64,000 bases of DNA from contig OX621250.1 in the NCBI GenBank assembly GCA_951640165.1, positions 14,781,501 through 14,845,500 on the forward strand. The letters are read 5' to 3'. The notes below the pieces were generated by a model. That model made no database searches and was not told where the DNA came from. It was given only the letters and a program-made list of their open reading frames with translations. This DNA comes from Pseudoips prasinana. Its lineage: Eukaryota; Arthropoda; Insecta; Lepidoptera; Nolidae. The translations under genes and the position numbers were made by a program. Numbering within the stretch: position 1 is the stretch's first letter; each line of letters starts with the position of its first letter. Shown here one piece after another: positions 45,571-56,537 of the stretch.

Positions 45571-47530
45571 GCAAAAGATATTTGTAATATAAACTTAGGT
45601 AATATTTGGAACTACAAGAGCTTTATAAAAATAAATAACGCTTGATTACAAACGAAACCATATATGACAAATCATCGTTTTGAATATTGCATATTCAAAT
45701 CGATGATATGTTATATATCTACGCCGTTTTATGGATCGATCTCTGCATCTGTTCCGAAAACGCATTTGTTTAATGCTTCTGTGTAGAAGACGATTCAATT
45801 TTTTCTAGTACCAAGTTATATTACTATTTATTACAACTTCTTCAACGTTCATTTATAGTTCTCCTCTTAAAAGTATTTATAGTTTCCTTAAAATGATTAA
45901 ATTTTACAATTCACATGTCAGCACGAACGTAAGGGTTAAAGCCATTGTTAAATCAGTGATGGTTATATCTAACCACCGTTACTGTCGATATCTCAATAAA
46001 AATCTTCATGTAAAAAACATCTGGGTAATCAAAGAATTCTTTATTTGAACATCCCGTGTCAAAGTGCAGGGAAAGGTGACAAATAAACCCTCATTTTGGT
46101 TCAGGCGTGACCCCCGTCAACAATTTTTTTAACAAAATTTACACTTTTTTAACCAAAAAGTCCTGGTGGAATATAAAAGAGATGTCGCAGTATTCATACT
46201 TTAAAATGAAAACTTGATTGGCGACTTTTTTTAACAATACGTACGTCACCAAATCTCTTGAATCCCATCTCTTATTGATTTCACTAATAAAACTCTTCTT
46301 TATTCGAATACTTACCGATAAAGTTCAAATATTTTCTCACAGATCTTAACAAGTAGGCAGTAGCGAAGATGGTTTCTTGTTTGTAGAATTATTTGTGATC
46401 AATGTATTATTTATTTAACTTCCGGATCTATGTTTAAAACCCTTATTTATACCGTATGTAAATTTCAATAAATGTAATTTGTAATACAATGATTAAAAAT
46501 TAATCTTGTATAAGATAAACTAGTTTTTACATTGGGATCATCTCACATCGAAATGTCAATCAACTTATTGAATTATAGATTCATAGATCTAACGGTATAA
46601 CCAGGGTATAACTTCTGAGGGGAACTTGGATACAAACTGTCAAAGATGATGTGAAATTGGCATATATAATGGATTCCGCTAATTATTATTGGCATATGAA
46701 AGTTTTATACATTGCATAACAAAATAGCATCGATAATAATTGGTTTGGCTTAACAAAGGCCGATCATAAATAATTTATTGAGTTCTGTTTATTTTTTGTT
46801 GGGAAGCGTTGGTGCTCGAGTAATATGTTAATGATGTTTATTTAATCAGAATACAATATTGCTGTCGATATACAAGTACTGATATTTTTTTACTTTTGCA
46901 GTACGCCAATTTAGGAACAAGCATTTAATCCCCCGTATAGTTTTACCCCGTTTGAATTTTAAGAATTAATATAAATTATAATCGCTGCAAATATAATTTA
47001 AAAAGCGTTACTTTAAGCCCACGCATCAGTCAGTAGCAAAGAATCCGTTGCATTACTGTCAAAATATCTGTCATATTCGTGTGACATCTTTTCATCACTG
47101 GTCACCCCTTCTGGCAAAGGATTAGTGATACACGCGGCCCTATTACATCTTCATTACGGTAGGCGGCTGACATACCCCACATATTGTTATATTAGTAATA
47201 ATAACAATAAAAAATATTATTGTTATTATGTTTATTGCCTCCCTTGATAATATTTATACGATCCACATCCGAGCTCGGTTTACAATGCGTATGATACAGC
47301 TGATGGATCCTATTGTCACTGTAGTTGAAGAAACATTGGTGGTTGCTTTCTATATTTAAATAGATAGGTGTATAAAACACTTAAATATTTTTTAAGCTTT
47401 AATGAAAATAGTAATATTTTCTGGTTCCCGAGATTGTCGATGACAGTACCTACCTTTGAGCGGTTGCTTAGAAGACATTCACTTAGTTGTATAGACTAGG
47501 ATGATTAAATGAAAAACAAAAAGCGTATAT
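45571..47530. other. No gene seen
   Basis: AT-rich, stops in all frames. One decayed minisatellite unit lies at its left edge. Confidence 0.45.
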
Positions 47531-47723
47531 TCCTACTGCCTACTAATATTATAAATGCGAAAGTTTGTGAGTATGAATGTATGGATGTTTGTTATTCTTT
47601 CATGCAAAAACTACGGAATGGATTTTGATGAAACTTTGTAGTGATGTAGTATGTATATACGAATAACATATTAGGCTATAATTTATATAGTTTAACGCGG
47701 ATGACACCACGGGACACAGGTAG
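47531..47723 (+). mobile_element. Helitron-like element, mutated end
   Basis: 193 bp plus copy; the hairpin is degraded (cgcggatgacaccacggg) and the final CTAG reads GTAG. Confidence 0.65.
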
Positions 47724-48587
47724 TATAGTATATGTGAATCAACGGTTGGAAATATAACCAAAGAGTAAGTGTAATTATATAGTAGTATTATTTATTCTAC
47801 TTCAAAAATGAGATATCATACTTATTAAGGAATATTCGTATTGTAAAAAAAAACATAAAATATTTTGCAATAGATACATAAATATATTCGTACTTCCATA
47901 GTAAGTACAATGTGCAACATTATCTCAATCGGCGAATCGGCGGCGCGTTGACAGACGGTAGTTGTTAAATTGACACCTGGTCCATATGACACCAGTCGAT
48001 TCACTATCATTTGGAATATCATTGATACTTTGTCTATTATGAAAAAATACAATATGCGCAATATTACGATTTCAGAGAGACATCTCATCAGGACCAATAT
48101 TTCTGTGCATGACGCACAGAATTATCTGTCCTGATTATAAATATTGTATAAATTTTACGTATATATATATAAATGTTATATGTGTATAATTTAAAAATAC
48201 GTATAAAGTATTTTTTGTTATGATATAAAAATGAATAAGTATATGCCTACTTGTATTATTAAAGTTATCATTGCTAATCCAAAGGCATTTTTAATTGGCG
48301 AGCTTAAATAAAAAACCACATCTTCACAAACATTGGCAGGGGTTCGCACTCGCATCTAAACATGGCTGTTATTATTAACGAGTAGACACTTATCAGTTAA
48401 TCTTACACTGTTACACAAAAGCGGCTAATCCCGGCGTGATAGAAATTTATCTTTGCTGCACCGTCATTGTCACTTGGCCCCGACCTCCCCTCGCACTGAA
48501 TATCAAGAAATCGTATATTTGAAGAGCAGCAATGTCTTTTTGATTTTGTTAAGATGAGTAGTATGACTAATTCAGTTTTATTTAATA

Positions 48588-48715
48588 CTAGCTGTGACCC
48601 GCGGTTTTACCCGCATTAAACTTTATAAATAATAGCCAGGGTATCAGATAACTCCATACCAAATTGTTTTAAAATCGCTCCAGCCGTTTGGACGTGAAGA
48701 AGTAACAAAAACGAA
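48588..48715 (-). mobile_element. Helitron-like element, 5' end lost
   Basis: 3' end CTAG|T with hairpin is present (ctagctgtgacccgcggttt on plus). The 5' third is missing, ending at aaaaacgaacacg, 12 bases before a palindrome. Confidence 0.65.
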
Positions 48716-48727
48716 CACGTGAACCAC

Positions 48728-48777
48728 GGACTGTCATTGATATCAGTGTAATGACATAGTGATATCAATGACAGTCC
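48728..48777. repeat. Perfect hairpin, 18 bp arms, 14-base loop
   Basis: ggactgtcattgatatca (48728-48745) pairs with 48760-48777, next to the broken end of a Helitron-like element. Confidence 0.9.
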
Positions 48778-50484
48778 AGGAATATTGGATGCCATGCCCC
48801 AGAATTCCCAACTCTATAATTCTAGCCTACCCTATAAGTGCAGTAATCTCAAATTTACCACTATCGGTTTTTTTACTATAATCGCCTACATTTTAATTCA
48901 ATTTTTTAATCAATACGAACTTCCTTTGTGGTCTACTGCAATTTTCCTCTATATTGCATATAACTCAGTAATTCGTTGGCTTCAATAGAATAGCTTTTCC
49001 ATTTTAACTCGAACTTTTTCCAACTTCCTATATGTTGTATGTATAGGTAATCTCATTGCAAAGTTTACTCACGAGTCGTCTCTGCGGCTTCTTATTTGCT
49101 CCAATATTTTTCCCAGCAAATTCGTGTTCGCAAAACAGTGCGGGCGTGCACAGTGGGGCAATATTTCATCTGAGCTGGCCAGAACAATAATAGCCTGTAG
49201 AGTCGAAGCCACGGCACGTTCGCGCCACAATGTTACCAACCACCAGTATTGTAAGACCTCCCGCGATCTTACCAAAACTTATGTAATTAGATGCCAAAGG
49301 GAAATGGCTAAGAAATATGAAGTTTCTTTTAAAACTGGTCGGGTATATACCATCGCCAGCATCCGTGTAGACAAAATAACGAAATACTCCGAAAGCAATG
49401 CGATATTCCACCGGTTATTGGGTTAGGTTAAGCGTTGTTTACACTGAAAGCTCGGCAGAGGCGATTGTTGATGCGTCCGATGCCAAGTTGCTAACTTTGA
49501 CGTGGTGCTATTGTGCTATTTTAAAACAGGTCAGAAATCCATACGCGTATTATGCGAAAGTAAAACAAAACAATATCAAGTATTTATATTAATTGGTAAT
49601 TTATTAATATTTTATTAAATTGTAAATATGAAATAGACTAATAATAATGAATCAAAGATTGGAAATGGATTACGTACAAACTAAAACTATTATTATAAAC
49701 CTAAAATCAAACTAAAAAAATATAAATAGAATTTCAGCTTACAGATAATAATCCGATAACGGATCTTTAACTTCAAATAATGCATTTATCACAAAAATAA
49801 CGCTTTCTTCGGCAAAGCATATTAGGCCAAATAATGAAATACTACTATCTACGTGATTTATTGTACCACCCACATTTCTAAACAAATAAATGCATATTCA
49901 TCGGTTCATAAGGCTCGTGATACGAAGTAAAACGTATATTGCTAATAAATTGTTATTTACATTGAATTTAAAGATAAGGTTGGTATTTAAAAATAATTTC
50001 GTCACCCAATTTGAGGCCTAAAAAAGACGACCCTAAAAGCTGTTGTATTAGTCTACATATTGCATCAAACAGTATCTGATAACCAAAAAAAAAACGCCGT
50101 TGCAAATAGGCGAATAATTCCGGATCCCACCGATTGTCACCGTGACGAAGCCGCCGGTGTCTTTGTACCACTGTGCGTTTTTTTCATTTGTAATCTTCTG
50201 GTTAATCCGTTTTAACGCTTCCAGATGTGAGGTTGCACCTCGTTTAATGATTTGCTAGTCCCAAAGGATTCGATTGCTCTTATGTTATCATTAGGTGGTT
50301 TATCTTTTAGTGATATAGTTTATTTCTATTATTTTAACGTAATTAACATATTATTTCTTTCAGTAACTAGTTCTTTTGAAAATTATAAAAGTCTACCTAT
50401 TTTATACATACATATCATACTATTTCCATAAATATAACTAAATCCATGCTTATAATTTAATTTAACCAATAAAACCATTGTTCT
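48778..50484. other. No gene assigned
   Basis: The stretch 49070-49430 is less AT-rich and open on both strands for 60-100 codons, but no domain is recognised. It may be an old transposon. Confidence 0.4.
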
Positions 50485-50744
50485 TAAAAAAATAAATAAA
50501 ATAAAAACGGTTTTTATTCAGATTCAGGCAGAAAATGTTTGTAGTAATATAATTAAGTATACATAATTATTTCTAGTTACATAGATATTTAGGTACACGG
50601 ATTGTATGATAACATTTATAAAATTAATTTTATAACAGCAATGATATTAAGCTAGCTTATATTAAGTTATTGTCAAAGAGATTATGTTTAAGTTTAATTA
50701 TCGAAAATTTTAGTTTTAGCTATATTTTTACTACATATTGTCTG
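50485..50744 (-). repeat. LINE 3'UTR fragment, family Q
   Basis: Same order as at 21 kb (aggtacacggattgtatg, gctagcttatattaagttat, tactacatattgtc), with the agcgcttg block replaced by ttcaggcagaaaatg. Confidence 0.68.
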
Positions 50745-50889
50745 ATAGATATATCGGATAGATTTCCAGAACATAATTTCAAATTTGAGTATGTAAAAAT
50801 ATATATGGTTTAATAGGTGTGTAGGCATTCACTCTCGTTTTAGTCGCTTTTTATAAACATCGTATTTACACGTTATACGCCAAAATATC

Positions 50890-51234
50890 ATGTTACGTTT
50901 CGGCTGTTTGTGTTATTTTTACAACAAAACAAAACCGAACACGGACAATTGGCAGCGGTGTGATTGTTCACCGATCACCGAACAATCGATGGACGTTCTT
51001 TGTGCCAATCAATGGGGTGCTGATACCTATCAGTGGGGCATCGTGACACCCACAATAGTAGCATTTACCCTGCATATACCTGATTCTAATTATCTAGGAA
51101 ATAAGGTTGAAATCCGTTTAATTTTCGTAACAGCAGTTGCATTAATACATTTTTTGCGCAATGATATCGTTCGTGAATATTTGGTAGTGTCAGGAATTAG
51201 AACGTTTTGTCTCCGCGTAATGGTCGAAACGTGA
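50890..51234 (+). CDS. 114-codon ORF, unassigned
   Basis: An ATG ORF with scattered Cys and Trp (NWQRCDCSP, NQWGADTYQWG) and a hydrophobic C-terminal third. The antisense is also partly open. It matches nothing I recognise and has no obvious splice sites. It may be a decayed transposon fragment or chance. Confidence 0.15.
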   Translation: MLRFGCLCYFYNKTKPNTDNWQRCDCSPITEQSMDVLCANQWGADTYQWGIVTPTIVAFTLHIPDSNYLGNKVEIRLIFVTAVALIHFLRNDIVREYLVVSGIRTFCLRVMVET

Positions 51235-51477
51235 CCGTATAAGGTGTAGGTAATTTTACAATAATGTGACAAAGATGAACGGTGAAATCCTGTTGAAAGT
51301 GCGGCTAATTTATGGGTGACAAGAAATTGATGAACATTGATATTGTCGGGTGACTAAGAATAGCTTACCTTGGAAACTTTAGGAAACTAATCATTTTGGA
51401 TTATGTTTTTGTTAAATGATCTTTCTGAATATGTTCTCCTTATTTCTATATAGATCAAAGGATAGATATTATTCTAC

Positions 51478-51655
51478 TGCACGTGTGGCGTAGCGGCTAA
51501 GACAGTTGCATCGCCGCTTCGTGTCCCGCACCGGACAACTATTTGTGTGGCCCATAAATAGTTGTTCTGAGTCTGGATGTAATGTCCGTCTAATTATATG
51601 TTTGTTAATTTACAACACAGGGATTAGAGTCCCTAGTGTCCCTAGTTGTCTGTTT
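51478..51655 (+). repeat. tRNA-derived SINE, family D
   Basis: Head gtgtggcgtagcggctaaga with degraded box B (cgtgtcccgcaccgg), body actatttgtgtggcccata and tgagtctggatgtaatgtcc, end cacagggattagagtccc. Confidence 0.76.
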
Positions 51656-53159
51656 TTTAAGATAAAAAAATACTGTGTGAGATCATCCCATCTCAACTGT
51701 TTTGACCAAACGTTTTTGACCAAACTTAATGGTGTTGATCATGATGATTGTTATTGCCTGGATATGGTCGACCATATAAGTGGTTCAATTTCAGTCTGCT
51801 GTCTTTTTAAAGTACTTTAGTAATAAGCGAAATAAGTTAAATGCCTAGTAGGGCCGATAATCTATCTTCATATTTAGTTAACTCTATGTTACATAACCCA
51901 GATATTACAAACAGATTGAGCTACTTTAGCTAGTCTACTAGCCTTCATAAAGTACTATAGTAACAAGTGACTTTCGAGTGAGTTTAAGTCACTAAATAAG
52001 AAACACATGAGGTTGTACGCATAACTCAAACACACCGGTAACCACTGCCAACACGGGAAAGGAAACTATTATTATCTAAATTTATAGACGACCAACAAAT
52101 GATACAAGCGACATAGTTCCTAAATACAAATATTTTCTATCGACCACTTATTTACTTAAGTAACTCCCGACAGCCGTTGATATGTTCCACAAAACAAGAC
52201 ACTATCAGACTTATCGTATCAACACGAAAAAAAAACAATAGAGCGGACGAAAAATGCTTCGGAATAAAAGTCTGTCGGTGGATAACTCCGGAAGCAATGC
52301 TTTTCCTTAGCTGATAAACAAGACAAGGCAAGGAAGTAACCGAGCAAAGGAAACTTGTAGAAATGTGAACAAAATGTATGGAGAACACTGAAGAGGGTAA
52401 AATAGGTTTTTTGGCGGACTTTATTCCGGTTAGTCGGTCGGAAGCGCTTCGTTAAGTGATTTGTTAGGCTAATGAGGTGGATGCTAATTTAGGAATGTAG
52501 CTTTAATTTTTACTGGCTTAATGTAAGCCATTAAATGAAGAAGCGTTGAATTGGTTTTGGGATACTAGTCTGTTTAAGAGTAGATGAAGGCTCTTTCAAC
52601 ATCATAAAACTCATTTATCCTCTTGTAGAACCATCTTTGGGGAGGCTTTTGTCCAGCAGTGGACGTAATTTCGCTGGGATGATGATGAAATATTAAAGTG
52701 TCTTTAATCGATAAATTTGGAATAAACATTATTGGGGTGTCGTGATTTTCTATCATGCATGCGCGAATTTCCATTCCAATAAATTTAATTATTATTAGTT
52801 CTATCATATCGTATGGTATTTAGCCGCACGCCTTTATTAAAGTATTTTCTGCGGAAAATCTATTCTGTGTCATCAATTGAATTAATCCAGAGCGCATAAA
52901 ACCCCATCAGGTTGTTCAAAACTACCTGTAACCTAAATTGAAAGACACGACGTACATAAGGCTATGTATCAGAGGTCCAATTTGGCGCAGGCGTACTAGG
53001 TAAATAAGCGCTCACAAATTGTTATCTTGTGAAACCAAACGTGTGATTCGGGCAACGACGCGTGATCCCCGCTAACCGCCGCGAAACGCTCTTCAGTTTG
53101 CGATAGGGATGGGACTTGCAACTTATGTAGCCATTACTCGATATCTATATATTATAGTG
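51656..53159. other. No gene seen
   Basis: Includes a decayed piece related to the 'agacgctcagaaattaaacc' repeat near 51900-52050 (ending accggtaaccactgcc) and the RTE tail at 52600. Confidence 0.4.
52600..52692 (+). repeat. RTE/SINE 3' tail
   Basis: tttggggaggcttttgtcca, gcagtggacg and gctgggatgatgatgaaat form the same 3' tail signature as at 4.4 kb, better preserved. Confidence 0.6.
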
Positions 53160-53410
53160 ACTATATATTATATGAGTTGGTTAAGCACTTAGGTTTGTGG
53201 TAAGTCTGTAGATGGGTAACACGTTAGATGGTTTAATTCTTTAGTGTCTCCATGCAGCGGAGGTAACGATTGCCTTAGGTCCCAGATATAATCGATAGTC
53301 GTTATGTCAGAGGCATACCGGTCGGCTCGAATAACTTTGACACTGTAACCAAAGTTATTCAAGCTGATCAGTAGAAACCTGAAATGGTTTAACGACTGCC
53401 AACACGAGTG
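53160..53410 (-). repeat. 'agacgctcagaaattaaacc' repeat
   Basis: Minus copy: gtctgtagatgggtaacacg, tggtttaattctttagtgtc, tccatgcagcgga, gttatgtcagaggcatacc. It carries an inverted pair ataactttgacactgta / accaaagttat at its end. Confidence 0.55.
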
Positions 53411-53596
53411 TATAGACTTTAAATATGATACTCAAATGTATTACCTCTTCAAGAGACTTAGTTATTATTATAAATTTAATTGGAAGACAAAATAATCATT
53501 ACTTGGCCATTCAATCATAAATAATACCCCAGGCGAGGCGGTTAACAGTATGAAGTTCTTTAATCATAAGTATTTGAACTATGTGATTATCACACT

Positions 53597-53793
53597 TCAC
53601 ACTAATATTATAAAGGCGAAAGTTTGTTAGTATGTGAGTGTGTAAGTGTGTATGTTTGTTACTTCTTCAAGTCTAAACGGATGGAGCGATTTAAATAAAA
53701 TTTGGTATGTAGATAGCTGACACTCTGGATTAACACATAGACTATAATTTATAAGGTTTAACGCGGATAAAACAAACCGCGGGGCACAGCTAG
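53597..53793 (+). mobile_element. Helitron-like element, complete
   Basis: 197 bp, TC ... CTAG|T; a four-base insertion sits in the terminal hairpin loop (cgcggataaaacaaaccgcg). Confidence 0.72.
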
Positions 53794-54824
53794 TTAGGAA
53801 TAAAAAAACTTATTACTTTCTTCTTGTCTGATGACTGTAGCCAAGAAAACGTGACAATTATAAAAAGGACATATTTTACAGCCTTTTTGACACTTAATGG
53901 GTCAAAGTTTGCTGTCCTAATTTGGTTTCTAAAATTGGAAGCTATTTACCGAAATAATCTTACCATCAAAACTATCTACCTCCTAAAAGCTAGCTTATGA
54001 ATGACTGAACAGACTTTAATAAACCGTAGCTATGTGTCATTCTAACTTACATAGACAAATTCCTATATTAGTAGTAGATTAAAAGCTAAAGATTATTCAT
54101 AACTAAACTAGCACCCTGTTTACACCAATAGTTTGACATCGTCAAATGCATGTTCATTCATTTCACTAAAGAATGTAATGGTATTCGTGGCAATGTATAA
54201 ATTGTTAAAGCCATATAGATCCCAAAAATACTCCTCAATTCCGTGAAACTATATCGATAACCACACCACATCACTAAAATTTATGAAATGTAATTTTCTG
54301 ACGTGAACGAGTCACGAACATTTGTAGCTTTTCCGAGTGTACTGGGAAATTGCGATCTCTGTGTTCAGCGCAAAATATGAGATCTGCCCGCAGTTCGTTT
54401 AAATTGCGCCCGACGTTTTTTTTATAATATACCGCTCTTTGTGCACTACGCTCCTCAGTAATTGGGATTTCAGAATATACGTTTAGTTTTCACCTTGTAG
54501 GACATTCATGTACTGAATAGGTTGTACACAGTTTTTCGCATGTTTGGAATTCAGTGCGTAGTTTAAACGTGTTATTAGATTTTGCTTCATGCATTCATAA
54601 TTTTCATTGGTATTTTTTTCCATATTTTTACCGGTGCTTTATTCAAATTTTAATAATTTTTTTTATGTTAATAGTTATTAGGTACTTATCAACTACACCA
54701 TAGAAACCGTCGATTCCATTTATACGTTTTTCAAAAGAGCTATAGATATAGGTACTCTACATGCTCTATCTAAAAATGACTCACTTTATAATTATGTCTA
54801 CAATATATAGTAGGGAGGTATACA

Positions 54825-54973
54825 GAGGTGTTTATAGCCAATCGCTTCTACTTATTTGAAAGTGACTGCCGATTGATGGGTGACCGCACACTTTGATTAA
54901 ATTTGTGAGTAGCAGGGTGGTTTTGAGTATAGAAGTTATTATGAGACACCGCTATATCAGAGGCCTACTCTCG
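54825..54973 (-). repeat. 'agacgctcagaaattaaacc' repeat, cut by a LINE fragment
   Basis: gccgattgatgggtgaccgc, acactttgattaaatttgtg and atatcagaggcctactctcg, then the family Q LINE fragment begins at 54974, so the repeat is older than that insertion. Confidence 0.5.
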
Positions 54974-55127
54974 AATAAATAAAAATAAAAAAGGTTTTTA
55001 TTCATGTAGATTTTAAAAAAGCGCTTGTAAATAGTCGGAACATGTTTGTAGTGATATAATTAAGTATACATAATTATTTCTAGTTGCATAGATATATAGA
55101 TACACGGATTGTATGAAAACATTTATA
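54974..55127 (-). repeat. LINE 3'UTR fragment, family Q
   Basis: Shorter copy: aataaaaaaggtttttattc, aaaaagcgcttgtaaatag, cacggattgtatgaaaac. It stops at an RTE C-terminal fragment on the same strand. The two may be one element, which would make family Q the 3'UTR of an RTE-type LINE. Confidence 0.65.
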
Positions 55128-55215
55128 TTATCTCCATAATTGCCGGTCTTGCGGTATTCGCATCCAGTGGTTTCCAGCGACTCGCACAAGATCATCAATC
55201 TCACTATGCAGTACA
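55128..55215 (-). pseudogene. RTE-type LINE, C-terminal fragment
   Basis: Minus strand reads SEIDDLVRVAGNHWMRIPQD, matching the DDLVKVAGSRWMQ-AQDR signature near the end of RTE reverse transcriptases. It lies directly against a LINE 3'UTR fragment at 54974-55127. Confidence 0.65.
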
Positions 55216-56274
55216 CAAAATATAGCCATGTACAATTTGAAAGTAACAAGCTTTTTAATGTTGTCCATCCGTGCAGTTTATGTGATAACACACACATAAA
55301 ATGTTGAAAAATTCTTACATAAATAACAAGTTACTTAGCTATTATTTTTAAATTTGGATCTAATATATTCAAAATTAAAAATATAAGATTTTGAATATTC
55401 GATTTTCAATTTTGAATATTATAGGACTGCAAATGAACCCACACAAATAATGACAGCATTAAATTTGCTCCACCTTGGCTACTGTCCTTTTCAAGTATTC
55501 TTATGAGAGAGTTTAAACTAAGTGTCTATGTATAGTGAGCTTTAACCTATCCTCATATCACGCTCACTCTATATACCATAAATCATATATCATTTGATAT
55601 TATATCATGGACATCATCAGCCTGCTTTTACCCAATCTAGTGTCCCTTGTGTAGTAACATGCAGGTTAAGTGTGTCTATAGTAGATCTACAAATTTTACT
55701 TTAATTTCGTGACGTCCAAATGGAATCTTGAACCATAATGAAAAGCAATTTAAACAGTGTCCATTTGACATCCTTAATCATTTGACCTTTGACTGATAGC
55801 CCCACATATGATACTGACACAACCACTCATCATAAACAGGGTTGCTCATAATCCATACTTGGCAACAAGTAACAAGTGTCCACGCAATTGGCATCCTTGA
55901 CCGCGCAGCATCGATGACTGATTGCGTTCACATGTTGCCGGCACCCGACTACTCATCGCCCTTAGGGTTGGCAATTTTAATCATTTGGTTTTCGTAGGTC
56001 CGGCTTTAGGAATTTTGTATAAAATTGCGTAAGTGTGAAACGGTGATTTGAAGAAATATCTAATGAATTTATTTTTACTGTTTTTTATGTAGTTTATCAT
56101 TTATACATAGTTATGAAGAAGAAGAAGAAGAATAAATTATTAATTTGGGTTATAGTTGATATTTATCAAGTTACTGTGTGAATGTAGAACGTTAATTCTA
56201 AACGTATTATTATTTGATTAGACGATTAGACGTATTAGAATTTGAATTTGACATTACATACAATATCTACCTAC

Positions 56275-56532
56275 ATGAGAGAAAAACTACATGTAATTGA
56301 CATTAAATCATATGTTAAGAAACCCTTTTATATGACAAAAGATAACTATTGTTATCTGCCTAGTTTTTATACCAGACAAATAGCTTTGTCGCTATGTTAT
56401 TGTTTTCATATTTCAGCCAAGAACATATTTGAGCAATGTACTGATGCTATAGATAATGTCAGTACTTTTCCTACTGACAATGACATATCCAGCTTGAATG
56501 GTGACATCTGTATACAGGATAATTTAAATTAA
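56275..56532 (+). CDS. Short ORF just upstream of LINE ORF2, possible ORF1 remnant
   Basis: 85 codons from the ATG at 56275 to TAA at 56532; the stop lies 5 bases before the ORF2 ATG. The protein has several Cys and aromatic residues but no zinc knuckle or PHD pattern I can identify. Spacing suggests it is the end of ORF1 or a small leader ORF of the LINE. The frame continues upstream without ATG as far as 56242. Confidence 0.4.
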   Translation: MREKLHVIDIKSYVKKPFYMTKDNYCYLPSFYTRQIALSLCYCFHISAKNIFEQCTDAIDNVSTFPTDNDISSLNGDICIQDNLN

Positions 56533-56537
56533 CTGAT

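Noticed and set aside
49069..49592. Overlapping 60-100 codon ORFs on both strands as a gene
   Set aside because: No recognised domain, no splice pattern and similar openness on both strands.
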